Translations under genes and position numbers: made by a program
In this document: in pieces, positions 1 through 10,620 of the stretch
How positions within the stretch are numbered: position 1 is the first letter of the stretch
Layout of the letters: every line of letters begins with the position of its first letter
The notes under the pieces: generated by a model
Seen by the model: only the letters and a program-made list of their open reading frames with translations
Told to the model about the DNA's origin: nothing
The model's database searches: none
Source of the DNA: Gavia stellata
Taxonomy: Eukaryota > Chordata > Aves > Gaviiformes > Gaviidae
DNA: 64,000 nt
Reading direction: 5' to 3'
NCBI RefSeq assembly: GCF_030936135.1
Contig: NC_082618.1
Span: 8,777,034-8,841,033 of the forward strand

Positions 1-1265
1 CGGAGGCTTAGCCTGGTATCTCAAGTTATCCATCCTTAGCTTACTCTTCTCTACAGCTTTAGCTCTGGGTTTTGGTTGCTTATATTCAAGGGAGGACAGA
101 AAGCAGAGCAATACAGTCTAAAATCCTATGCAACACCAAAACCAGCTTCATAAGCTGAAATGTCAAGTTTATGGGGTTTTATTTTACAAGTATGTCACTT
201 ACCGATGGCCATTAGGCTTCACAGTGCTAGCAATAGTTTAAATTGTGTAACAGCAACGAACTGGAAACTGCACTAATGTTGTCACACACGTAATTGACGT
301 ATCTCACAGAAATAGTGAATTGATCTATTAGTCTAGCTGTGGTAGATACGTGTGCTTCATTCTTATCAACATCTTTAATAGCTGCATATGGTTAACTGCC
401 AGATCAAAATAAATGTAGAGGTAATGTCCTGTATTATTTATACACACATATGGTACTGTTGATATGTGACTAAATGCACCAGTAACTAACTTTGATAGAA
501 TAGCAACTAATGCTACACAACAGTCTGTGTAGTATCCTTACTTAATGTATACAGTAATACATAGACGTTTACTATAGATTAGTCAGAAAAAAAATATGGC
601 AAACTACCTGTATCTAATGTGCTAATATATACTTTTTCTGCTCATAATATTTGGCTGATAATAAAGTTTTTTTGAGTTCTAAAGTATTTTATATATGAGG
701 AAATTGGCTAAAGGTTTTAGGTCTGTACCATAAAGTACAGAAAAGAAGTCTATTTTTTGAGGTGTTACACTATTTTTCACAGAATAGTTAAATCAGTTTT
801 TTATTCAAAGCCACGTACCTTGCCATCACACTTTGCAGCAATGTATAAGTACGCATTTTCTATTAGTAGTCTATTTTCTGGAATTAAAAAATATTCCTTG
901 TATTTGAATGTATGTGTACTTTTAAATTTAGAAGTGAATTCAGTATTTGTACAGCACATAAAAACCAGTAGAGAATAGAACTTTTATTTCAAAAATGTAA
1001 TCATTTGGGCCCTTCATCTGCAAAGAGCAGTTGCATGTTACTTGTGTGGATCTTCTAAATTCAGTACAACTGCTTGCACGTTTTAGGCTTGTGCCTGAAG
1101 TGATGCATGTCGCTGGGTATACAGAGGGTTAGGACAAACTGCTATAAAATCACATAAAATTTGTATGTGTTTACAACATGAATTGGTTTACTTTGTCTGC
1201 TTATCTAACTTCCATACAGCAAATTTGGAGTACTACATTGTTGCCTATTAAGATACAGCAAAGAA
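1..1265. other. Non-coding 5' flank of SPATA22
   Basis: AT-rich sequence with no exon I can support on either strand. The only open frame of note (757-978, +) is low-complexity AT-rich sequence without splice sites or homology. It should hold the promoter or a non-coding first exon of SPATA22, but no TATA box or CpG cluster stands out. In mammals ASPA is the neighbour on this side; none of its exons are visible here. Confidence 0.5.
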
Positions 1266-1308
1266 ATGAAAAGGAGTCTAGCTGACGCTTCAACTCGCAG
1301 CACAGCAG
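1266..1308 (+). CDS. SPATA22: SPATA22 coding exon 1
   Basis: Encodes MKRSLADASTRSTA plus the first base of a Gly codon. The donor is CAG|GTACCA. The MKRSL start and the RSTAG end are what the family shows. The ATG context (aagaaATGa) has a purine at -3. The exon is only 43 coding bases, so it is too short to be found as an open frame. Confidence 0.9.
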
Positions 1309-4300
1309 GTACCATCCATTCTTTTGTGCTTTACCAGTCATACCTCATTATGGTTTTATTTTTATATATATACACACACACGCGCGCGCAGTATTCATAC
1401 AGAATATACAGTATTCAGTCCTGGATCTCCATTTCCTGAGTGGGCTTGCATGGATTATCTATTTTATTGCAGCACAGGGCAAGATTTTGAACGGAGTCAG
1501 GGGACTGGTCACTAAGGGAAATGTTTCATTCATGGGATTATCTGCAGGGCAGAGGGCTGGAAATATAAATTCTGTGAGGCAGTGGTTGGTCTGTTATGTG
1601 TTCATGAAATGTAATTGCTATGGGTGATGTAAAATAATTGTTAAGTAATTTTATTTACATATTTTAAGTGTAGATTGTGTGTCCTTTTGCTATTGGTATA
1701 GTAGTATTATTTGAATTTTAATTTCAGGTTATCTGCCTGTACCTCTGTTCAATCAGAAAAAAAGAAATAGACAGCCCCTCACTTCAAATCCTCTTAAAAA
1801 TGACCCTAGTACCAGTTCTTGGACTCATACTTATGACTTTTCTCCCACATCGTTTGGTAAATAAGATATATATATATTTTTTAATGGCTCTAAATCCAAA
1901 TAAACCTTAACTTTATGATTGTATTTTATTAAATTAGACATTGTCTTTATCAAGAACTATATACATCCTTTATGCTAATTTCTGAAAAGTTCATTATGTA
2001 AAAAATGTTCTCCAGGAAATTTCTTTCTCCTCTATACAATTGAGCTTTTTATACTTTGTGCCTAGAGGGAGTTTGACTCTTTGTGTGTTAGAGAATGAAG
2101 TGGCAGTGGCATTTAAATAGAGTCTCTTGAAACTCTGACCTTTTGTTTTCAGTTTATTTCAATCAACATTCAAGTCCTGTGTTACAGGAAGAAACATTTA
2201 TAAGATGTCTTTCTTGTAATTCAGAAGAGAACTTCTGTTCTTCAAAATCTGCTTGGAAAGAATGATGCAGAATTCTGCCTCTATCACTTTCTTTATGTTT
2301 TACTTTACTTTCACTTAATAAAGTGAAGAAGTTTACTTATAATAAAGTAAAAAATCTCTGTGCTAATAAGTCTAGTGTCTGTAACTTCACTATTGTCTAG
2401 AGAAGCAACCTACTTGTTAGAAGTTGCCTTATAATTACAGATATCAAAGGATCACATTCCCTTTTTTTTTCTTCTCCTTCCTGTGTGAGACTGTTTGTGG
2501 AACATTAAGCAGATAAAGAGTAGGAGCCCTAAGTAGACCTATTATCTTTCAATCTTTTCATTTTGTATCCATATTCAATTCTTTGTCTTTTGAGAATTAG
2601 GCTGGGGAACTGCAAACCCAGAAGTGGCTGAACTACAGAAAGCAGCAAACAATGGGTATGTAAAAGCAGATTATTTGTTACTTAGTGATTTTTATTTGCA
2701 TACTAATTGTTTCACAAACTATGATCCATGTGTCTGTCTTGCAATAAAGTTGCTACTATGTCACTGATACTTTAAACTTGTCTTTGAAAGCCAAGCAGAA
2801 CATCAGATGGCTCCTTCCCTTATGAAACCACCAAATGCATCAAAGTCTAATTTAGCAAATGCTGGAAAAAACCTGTATGCCTGCAGGTTGGTGAAGCCTT
2901 TCATTTTTCTTATCCTTCCTTAACCAAAATTATTTTCATGTGAAAATATACCTTAAATTTTCCATGTTCTTGTAGCATTCAGAGAGACCCTTTTAATTTT
3001 CAGATCATCACTGATCATAATTCCATTGTGCTTATGAGCCAAAACTCACTGGAATGAAGTATCTTTCCTGTGTTCCTAATGAGACCTAATATCTAGCCTT
3101 ATTATCAGGCCAACAATTCAGTCTTACCTTAACAGTTGATTGAATTTTGCTGGTCTTAGATGTAATTTTTTGAGATTCCCCTTTACTTGAAGTTTTGCCC
3201 ACTTTCAAACCAAATTTGTCAACAGACTCAAACGAGTTTTTATCAGTGTACATTAGGGCAATTGTATATTAAAACATTTAATCAAAACTGAATATAATTG
3301 TGAACTCTATACTTTTATAAACCAAGGAAAAGCCTATGGATACAGATGCCCAGAGCTGGCAGGAAAACTTCCAGCAATGTTATAATGGTCCTTTTTCTCT
3401 CTTCCCTTCCTCCTATTCCTTTCCAATGGCAAAAAGAGAGTGAATGTTTCAGAGAAGTGCCTTCAAAGGCAAGACAGAACGGAGGTGGAAGGAATTTCTG
3501 AGCCGCCTTTATAAAATGAAGGGTGTTAGAAATAATAAGGTCAGCACTAGAGTTTGTTGTAAAAAGATTTCTTCAGTGATGGTGGTGGAAGAATTTGGAA
3601 ATATCACTGTCAGAAGAAACTTTACTGATTTTATTTTAGAGTTATGGAAAAGATATGACTCTTAGGTCAAGAAGGATCCCTTATACAGGGCAGGACAATA
3701 ATTAAGCAAGCTTTTAAGGCCTATTGAATTCAGCTGCATTTAAGCACAGGTGTGATCACTGCCCTGTATATGGATCAATTTAAGTGTATACTCAAGTGCT
3801 TTGAGTCTGCATATTTAACAGATGTTTTTAAAGCTAAAACAACAATACATAGATTGCTTTTATATACTTTAATTTCATATCTGAGTATTCAGAATAGATA
3901 TTGTAATACTGAACTATGTCTAATGTTGTACTGCAGGGCAGAAGAGAAGGCTCCTAGTACTAAAGTTTGGAACAGAAATGAGTATATTCCTTTAAGTAAC
4001 ACAACAGATTCAAGATCTGATAGTGGAATTATTCGAAAGTTTGAGAGCCTTTCAAATAGTTTGAAAACTCTCCAGCAGAAAAAAAACCCTGATAACCGTA
4101 ATTCATCTCAGCATATCAAAACAACAGAAACCAGCCAAACATACACATCTAAAGGACAATGGCCAGTGAAACCTAACACTGTTTCAAGAAGTCTGCAGGA
4201 TCATAGTCTGGCATATAAGTTTAACCACAACATTCAGCAAAATAAAATGAATGAAAAGCAATTTGATTGTGTTCCAGAAGACAAAAGTCAGGTAAACTTA

Positions 4301-6289
4301 TGGAGAGAGTTAATAGGAAGATACAATGAAGAAAAGAGTAAAGAAAAAGAATATTGAGGAAGGATGAGGCTTTCATCAGTCCTAGCAGCCTTAGTAAACC
4401 CTTATGTTTCTGCAATTTATAATTGAGATTTTCATACTATAATAACCTACAATCCTCAGCATGATCATACAAATTGGCAGGGAGTTGTTTGTATATTCTG
4501 AACAAATATTCTAATTTTAATGTAAATATTGGATATTTAACATAATATATAAATGTCTGTGTGCCTTTTAAAGTTGTGTGAGTGTGTATCTCTAATGTGA
4601 GTTTTCATCTTCCTCTGAAAGGAAGTTTCATCATGTCAATTAAAAATTAAAGAAAAAAAGAATTCTTTGCGAATCTTATCTGCAGTCATTGAAAGTATGA
4701 GGCACTGGAGTCAATATGCTTATAAAACTGCACTGTTATTTGAAGTTTTAGGTAAGCATGGTAGATTGTGCTGTAACTGATAATAATGATAGGATAACAG
4801 CCAAGAGAAAATGTTATTAACTGTAGGAACAATAGCTGAAATACTTAAAACCACAAACCACCATACTGTCACGAGCACTATCTAATTTTCCTGCTGGGAG
4901 ATCCCTTCAGCTATCAAAGGTGACTAAAATAGGTACGATATTAATAATACAGTCATCCTCCAACATTTAAGCTCTTTCTAGCCTGTTTCTTTTCTTTCCT
5001 TGTTTTTAGAATGTGTTACAATAAATTTTCCTATTTAATAGGAACCTTCTGTAGAGAGGTACAGTTTTACAGTAATTTTTAATGCAATTAATCTGGGAGT
5101 AAATTCAAGTCTGGAGTACTTCTCAACATAGTTGACTTCCAGTGTGTTTCACTTTGCATTTTAATTGATGTTATCTGAGAAATGAACATGACAAAAAACT
5201 GAAATGACTAAACTTTAAATCAAGGTGAATAAGAATGTAACGGCATGTCAGAAAACGATTTTGACAAGGTTGCAATATTTAAAGTTGATTTGCATATGAA
5301 GATCAATAAAACTTAGAGAACTCTCTTGTGCTCTGCTTAACAAGGGAATAACCTGTTTACAGTGATGGTTATGAAAACCACATTTGGTCACTCAGTTTAG
5401 AGAGACATCATATACGGTTTTGCTATTCAAAGACTATGTAAAACTCATAATTTGTATTGGAACTTCCAGTGCTATCAGCACAAATTCTTAGAGAGACCTG
5501 ATGCTGACTTGATATATCTTAGTGCTTTTGTGTAGTAAATGTTGCCATGGTATCTTTGTATATCACACTTAGTACTGCTCTGATGTTTACATCATGATTT
5601 GTTTTTCTTAATGTTATAGGCACACTTGATTCTGCAGTCACACCTGGAGCATATGGGGCAAAGAATTTTCTTTTGAGAGACGGAAAGGAGAGTCTGCCTT
5701 GTGTATTTTATGAAATTGTAAGTATTCCTGTGTCCGTACATATCACAGACACCACTAGCTAGAATCGCTTTTATGAAGCTAATAATATATTGCTCTGATA
5801 AAACAGAAAAATACTGTGTAGGAGGAAAGCTGGATGTTTATAGCATATTGTTCCCAAACTGGTCTAGAGCAATAATCCAGCCACTGCTTAGGAATCCTCA
5901 GACTTCTGTTTCAGCAAAAAAGGTGGGACTTTCAGTTCAGCTTCTAAGTAGTTGATAATAGCAAAAGAGCTGATGTAAATTCCTTCTGCATTTGAGGCAG
6001 TCTTTAGAAATCCGCTAATATCTAACAATGGGACATTTTGAAAGTTTTTATGTTAGAAAGATGCATAATTTTTTTATTTATTATGCTTTTGATGAAGGAC
6101 CGGGAGCTTCCAAGACTAATTAGAGGTCGAGTGCACAGGTGCATGGGAAGCTATGACACAAAAAGGAACATTTTCAAGTGCGTCTCTGTAAGACCAGCAA
6201 CTGTTCAAGAACAAAACACTTTCCAAGAATTTGTTAAAATCGCAGATGTTGAGATGACAGCATATGTAAAAACAATGAATGAAATTTAG
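1266..6289 (+). CDS. SPATA22: SPATA22, complete coding region in 8 exons (meiotic recombination factor)
   Basis: SPATA22 is a germ-cell protein that pairs with MEIOB and binds RPA-coated single-stranded DNA; it is needed for repair of meiotic double-strand breaks and for synapsis (family knowledge). Eight exons (1266-1308, 1728-1856, 2601-2655, 2791-2886, 3937-4291, 4622-4751, 5620-5717, 6098-6289) join without a frame break to give 365 aa, against about 363 aa in human as I recall it. Recognition rests on a near-identical N-terminal segment (LPVPLFNQKKRNRQPLTSNP) and a strongly conserved C-terminal third, including LRILSAVIESM, LDSAVTPG and the exon-8 stretch RELPRLIRGRVHRC. The middle (exon 5) is divergent, polar and probably disordered. 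All seven introns are GT-AG. The start was chosen because MKRS...RSTAG followed by a phase-1 donor matches the known start of the family. No frameshift or internal stop was seen. The promoter and any non-coding first exon were not identified. Confidence 0.95.
1363..1390. repeat. Compound dinucleotide repeat (TA)n(CA)n(CG)n
   Basis: About 28 bases pass from alternating TA through CA to CG, all alternating pyrimidine-purine. It lies in intron 1 of SPATA22, 54 bases after the donor. Alternating CA/CG tracts are of the Z-DNA-forming type and are usually length-polymorphic. Confidence 0.9.
1728..1856 (+). CDS. SPATA22: SPATA22 coding exon 2
   Basis: The acceptor is aatttcag|GT and completes a Gly codon. 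It encodes the most conserved N-terminal block, LPVPLFNQKKRNRQPLTSNP, a basic stretch shared across vertebrate SPATA22. It continues to ...THTYDFSPTSF and ends in phase 1 at the donor TTTG|GTAAAT. Confidence 0.95.
2298..2352. repeat. Nested imperfect inverted repeat in SPATA22 intron 2
   Basis: The outer arms TTTTACTTTA (2298-2307) and TAAAGTAAAA (2343-2352) are perfect reverse complements. Inside them, TTCACTT (2310-2316) pairs with AAGTGAA (2321-2327). The transcript could fold into a small hairpin. It is AT-rich and may be chance or a remnant of a small palindromic element. No target-site duplication was recognised. Confidence 0.55.
2601..2655 (+). CDS. SPATA22: SPATA22 coding exon 3
   Basis: The acceptor is gaattag|GC and completes Gly. 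Encodes WGTANPEVAELQKAANN, equivalent to the W-x-x-x-NPE segment of the mammalian protein. It ends in phase 2 at AATGG|GTATGT. At 55 bases it is supported by frame continuity on both sides as well as by the WxxxNPE match. Confidence 0.88.
2791..2886 (+). CDS. SPATA22: SPATA22 coding exon 4
   Basis: The acceptor is tttgaaag|C. It completes Gly and encodes QAEHQMAPSLMKPPNAS...GKNLYAC, followed by two bases of an Arg codon at the donor TGCAG|GTTGGT. Homology is weak here. The Gly-Gln join and the phase-2 exit are as expected for the family. The acceptor has a modest pyrimidine tract. Confidence 0.82.
3937..4291 (+). CDS. SPATA22: SPATA22 coding exon 5 (large central exon)
   Basis: This is the longest exon, 355 bases (residues about 108-226). 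The acceptor is ttgtactgcag|G and the donor is AGTCAG|GTAAAC, phase 0. The product is rich in Ser, Asn, Lys, Gln and Thr with almost no hydrophobic clusters, so it is probably a disordered linker. The motif TKVWNRNEYIP near its start and FDCVPEDKSQ at its end align with the mammalian TWNKNDF and IPEDN positions. The frame is open for 186 bases before the acceptor and for 66 bases after the donor, so intron retention on the 3' side would add VNLWRELIGRYNEEKSKEKE and one more residue and then stop. Confidence 0.93.
4622..4751 (+). CDS. SPATA22: SPATA22 coding exon 6
   Basis: The acceptor is cctctgaaag|GAA, entered in phase 0. Encodes EVSSCQLKIKEKKNSLRILS, then AVIESMRHWSQYAYKTALLF and EVL, ending in phase 1 at TTTTAG|GTAAGC. 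This starts the conserved C-terminal domain. The LRI-SAVIESM helix is close to identical across amniotes. The C-terminal part of SPATA22 is the region reported to contact MEIOB. Confidence 0.95.
5620..5717 (+). CDS. SPATA22: SPATA22 coding exon 7
   Basis: The acceptor is atgttatag|GC and completes Gly. Encodes TLDSAVTPGAYGAKNFLLRD and then GKESLPCVFYEI. It exits in phase 0 at GAAATT|GTAAGT. LDSAVTPG and RDGK-LPCVFYEIDRELP (continuing into exon 8) are hallmark SPATA22 segments and would lie in the OB-fold-like C-terminal domain. Confidence 0.95.
6098..6289 (+). CDS. SPATA22: SPATA22 coding exon 8 with stop codon
   Basis: The acceptor is gatgaag|GAC, entered in phase 0. Encodes DRELPRLIRGRVHRCMGSYD, ... 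FKCVSVRPATVQEQNTFQ and EFVKIADVEM, ending at a TAG after MNEI. This is the most conserved exon of the gene and has the expected C-terminus. The reading frame is also open 60 bases upstream of the acceptor, but that part is not conserved and is intronic. Downstream candidate poly(A) signals are ATTAAA at 6385-6390 and 6545-6550 and AATAAA at 6984-6989. Confidence 0.96.
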   Translation, partial: DRELPRLIRGRVHRCMGSYDTKRNIFKCVSVRPATVQEQNTFQEFVKIADVEMTAYVKTMNEI

Positions 6290-9200
6290 AAGTCAAAATG
6301 GTTGTCCAGAGCAGATTTTCACTAATCATTACCCGTAAAGGCTGGACATCCTAAAGCATTTACCAAACTAATACTGAAAATCTGATTAAATAATTGAGAA
6401 TATCACTATGCTGTGTTATCCAACAAATGTTAGTAACAATGTTTTCTTTCCACTACTACTTTTCATAGCTTACCTTTCCCAGTTAAATATGCAATAACCC
6501 GGTTTTGTTACATAGTAGGTTAGATTTTATTGGAGAAATTCTGAATTAAAACATTGAAGTTTTGCAGTAGTGCAAGTGTCTTAGGAAAAGATCATCATTA
6601 CTAATTCAGATTGCCATTGCTTTTCATTAGCTTCAATTTTTAGAAATTCCTTCAGTACCTATTTAAAAATGTTGACTACATACTACTTCTGAGGAGTATT
6701 TAGTCAAAGTTTAATAGCGAACAAATGTCAACAAAGTTCTCTTTGGCTCTGCATATTGCATTAAAACTGCTCTTTGGTAGAAAGTAAGGAGGTTGTCTTT
6801 ATTCCACTTCAGTTCCAACTAACAGGTTCCCTTTCCTTTGCTGGGTTACAAGAACACATGTAAAAGCTTTTCTAGAAATGAAAATAATAGATGCTACAGA
6901 AAGATTTCACAGGACACAGCTGTATATATTAGGTATTCATATGGTTCCCATTGATATGTTATCTGATTCATGGTTTTCAGAAAAATAAATAATCACTATA
7001 ACAACTGTATAAAATAGCAATAGACTGAAACTGTAGGAAGATTGCTCAAGGACACAGAGGAAGTTGGAGAGAAATAATTATTTGAACACAGAACTTCCTT
7101 GCCTTTGCCATAGAAACATCTTTCATGAGGGATGGACCATGTACATGTTTATGTGACTTTGCCTTCAAACATTGATTTTCATAGATTATTCCTGCTGTTT
7201 CTATTTCCTTTTCCCCTTAGCTAGTACCCCTGCTTCAAAAGCTTTGTACCAGACCTGTTGGGAATTGTAAAACAAAAGAGTTGTCAAGAAAATAGTGAAC
7301 AGTGTGAATTTTTTTTTTTATTTTATTATACAGTGTTGGCAATTGGAAATTTCACATTTAAAATAATTGAAATATTGTATCCAACAAGTCAAATACAGAA
7401 AACAGTTAATATTCTAAAAAGGAGCCAGCTAGTCAACCCAGAAACACATTAATGGAAAATACAGCTTTTAGTTACACTTAAAAAATTATATATTTAGAAT
7501 AAAACTTGAACCTGGTCCAGTAAATCGTTTGACTTGTAACAGGAAAACGCTTCTACACAGTTTAACGCGCAGACAGTCTTTATTTAAAAAAAGTGATCTG
7601 TCAGTGTTAGCACAGGTATTGTCAGCAACACCCCCCTTAATGTTCCAGTTGAGGATCTGAAGTATCTGCTTTACTAACTGTTGTAAGAATCACTTGCATT
7701 ATCATCTCTACCTTCTGTGCTAAGCTGGTTCTGAGCATGGATGTTTCAAGGAAAGTTTCGTCTACCCAGTTGTAGAGGTCATATACATATATTTTATTTC
7801 CTTTATAGATTATAAAATATTAAAGAAAGTTCCAAATGGAAGCATTAGCTTAACTCATAAAAGGTGCAGAATATTACAGGACGTAGAGTTTGACGATGTT
7901 CACAACAGAAGAAGCTGAGTTTTAAGAAGTAAAGGATTTGGTACAGCAGTGTTGTAAATTGTGACTCCATTGTAACAGTAAGTTAAAATTACAAAGGAAG
8001 CTTGAGCTATGGGAGCAGACCTGCAAGCATCTGTGCGTGTCATCAACATCACACAAATGTTGTAGACCTCCTGATTTCAGTAGAATGATGGATGGTTCCA
8101 GTTCTGCACATGCGAAAGTTACGTTAATAAGTAATGACAGGAATAGGTCATTTGTGTCTACTAGGTATGTTATGGCTGTTAATAAAAATCTAAAATAATT
8201 TTACTTTCAGTGTTTAGATCTTTGCAAAAAAAGTTTTCTACTTTACACTAACAAATCACTTTTTCTAGTGAGACATTAAGTGAACAGTCGTAAACATTAC
8301 ACAAAACAGAAAACCCCTACGTAATACAGTTTATACACATTACTCAACATTTTTCAGTTGTTGGTTGTTTTGTTTTTTTAACATATCAATCCTGTCTTGT
8401 ATAATGGTTCTAGTGTAAAGGCACAGGTTGGTTAGGAAAGAAAAGCCTGCATCTCTGTCTTTCTACTTCACGGTGATGATTTTCTTTTTACATGTTGTTT
8501 GTTATTCCTCACTTTTCTGACTCTTATATGAAAATTATCAATTTCGGCCATTCATTAAAAAAAGCGTAAGACATTACTGAAAAGTACATTACTATACAGA
8601 AGTGACTGAAATTTATTTTTCTTACTTTAGAGGCATTCCTTCAACCTATTTTGTTAAATATTTGGAAGATTTAATTCCTTAGTCACTGTGAGCAAAAACG
8701 CATAGCATGGGCTCGCTCTCTCTCTTTCTCAGTGAGAAATTAATTCTACATCAAAATCTGTATTTTCAAAGATTAGTAATGGAACTTGCTAAGTTTATGT
8801 GCAGAATTTGCTTTTAGAATGCACGGAAATGTTACAACAGACAATTATTTTGGAAAACAATGCAATGTTCCATTGAAGTTTAGAAGGGTGAGGAATGTAA
8901 AGAAGACTGCAGAAGTCTTTGACGTTTACTAAAATAACGCAGTGATTGTTCTATCTGTTTGCATTTTTTTAGACATCCTCAACATGTCTCTGTCTGTCCC
9001 TTCATGTACACTTTCCATTAAAAAAAAAAAAAAGAAATTCAGGAATCAGTTGGACTCAGCTAAGTGAAGAATAATAAATTTGATCACTTGGTTTGTGCCA
9101 AAACACAAAACTAAGAATTACAGCTCTGAATTAAATATAATCTATGTGATTATTTCTTTTTTAATAAATAATAGAAAATAAAAGATGAGAATAGAATTAA

Positions 9201-10393
9201 ATTTAATTTTTATTTTAAATGAAAAACATAACAGTGGGGTGAGATTAGAACCCAATGTTTCTTCTGCTTAAGGCAATCAAGTGCACTTATTTCAATGCTT
9301 GATAGTAATGAACTCAGTGCTATCGTGGAAATCAGACTTCACAAATTTCACAAACAAACCCATGAAATATGTCCATTTGCTAATTTTGACACAGCATTAG
9401 ATTATTCTTATTAGTAGTGTCCAGTAGCATTTCACTTCACTTTTTTTTTTTTAATAATGGGCTTTTAATAGGAGTGAAAACATTAGAATCTAGTTCATTC
9501 TGGCTTGTATTATCACTACATAAAAGAGCCATTGGGCACATACATTTCTGTAAACAGAGATTTTTCTTTTCGGCCTTAAAAAACAAACAACAAAACTAAA
9601 ATCTAAAGTTGTAATAGTTCAAATAATTTTGTAAAAGTCCACCTAAAATTATAATTTAAGAAATAATGAAAACAAATTCTTAGCATTTTTTTTCCTATTG
9701 TTAAACTATTTAATCATCATGAAGCCTTTGGAAGTAGTTGAATTGATCTCTCTGAAAAAAAAATCATCTAAATTTTATGCAAGTCTTCATAAAGATGACT
9801 GTAAATCCTGAAGATTGGATCAGTATTAAAAAGTGTGCTGACACCTTACAATATGCAGGTACTACGAATACATATAGATTTAAAAGAAACTTTTTTCTTG
9901 TATACAATTCCTTTTAGATATCAAGCTTAATTTTAGGCCGTGGTTACTAGTAGGCGCTTTTTTCACTCATCAAAATAATTGTAACAAAATGTCATTACTG
10001 ATTTTTAAATTACTGGGTTCATAAAAGTTTTGACATCTAATAATATATAAAAAGTGAATTGAAGCTTTTAAAAGACGATTTTGAGACACAAAAGAAACTG
10101 GGAGGTAGACAGATGTTTTGAGGATAAACAGATTTTTTTTTTTTTGTCTAAGGCATGATGCCACTATATGTTTAGCGCAGTATAAAGGCTGCTGATTAAC
10201 CTTGTTTCAATTCCAGAGTGTTCGCTGCTCATACGGAAGACTATCAACGCACTTTTGGTCTTTGTGAATCTGACCTTCTCTTCCCCATCTCCTTTTTTCT
10301 CTCTTTAGCAATACAGCTAAATGGAAGTGCTATAATAATTTCTGCCCATTGCCTGTAGACAGGAATGTTCTGTTCTTAAACAGTAATAAAATA
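6290..10393. other. Non-coding region between convergent SPATA22 and LHFPL-like genes
   Basis: This holds the 3' UTR and flank of SPATA22 (left) and of the LHFPL-like gene (right, - strand). It is very AT-rich, with homopolymer runs of A at 9020-9033, T at 9441-9452 and T at 10133-10145. Candidate minus-strand poly(A) signals (TTTATT or TTTAAT on the + strand) include 9209-9214, but several others occur and none can be chosen. The short open frames here (7258-7452, 9417-9599, 9970-10164) show no similarity and no splice context. Confidence 0.7.
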
Positions 10394-10620
10394 CTATAAA
10401 ATAGTAGGTATTGGAGTTGGAGATATGTGCTCTTTTGGTGCATATTTTGCAAAGAATGGTAAAAAGACAGACAACATGACCCCAACAATTGCCAGCATAT
10501 ACCCCCAGCCAATCTGGCAGTCTCCTGCATAGTAGATGTCTGAATTCTCACAGAATCTCTTCACAGTAGCAGAGTTGAAACCAAAAGGGTAAACCAAAAG
10601 CCCAGAAGCCATTATGAACA
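10394..10620 (-). CDS. LHFPL-like gene, last coding exon (helices 3 and 4, C-terminus)
   Basis: Read on the minus strand, the acceptor is ttttctcctctctag|TG, with a good pyrimidine tract. The first two bases complete a Val codon and 74 residues follow to a TAG (CTA at 10394-10396). Helix 3 ends in the family-typical YPFGFNS segment; the loop has Cys at exon residues 23 and 34, followed by GWGYM and helix 4. The upstream methionines in the same open frame (to 10663) lie in the intron. The poly-T/AT-rich flank makes this exon's base composition very different from that of its partner exon. Confidence 0.88.

Larger units (their letters stand above)
1309..6097 (+). other. SPATA22: Seven introns of SPATA22
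   Basis: The introns are 1309-1727, 1857-2600, 2656-2790, 2887-3936, 4292-4621, 4752-5619 and 5718-6097. All are short and AT-rich, as usual for compact bird genes. Intron 1 carries a compound TA/CA/CG dinucleotide repeat and intron 2 an imperfect inverted repeat (see separate entries). In the others I see no repeat, RNA gene or alternative exon. The 73-codon frame at 3444-3665 in intron 4 has no splice support and no recognisable similarity. Confidence 0.85.

Noticed and set aside
3444-3665. 73-codon open frame in SPATA22 intron 4
   Set aside because: Basic, AT-rich composition and no conservation with SPATA22; exons 4 and 5 join in phase without it.
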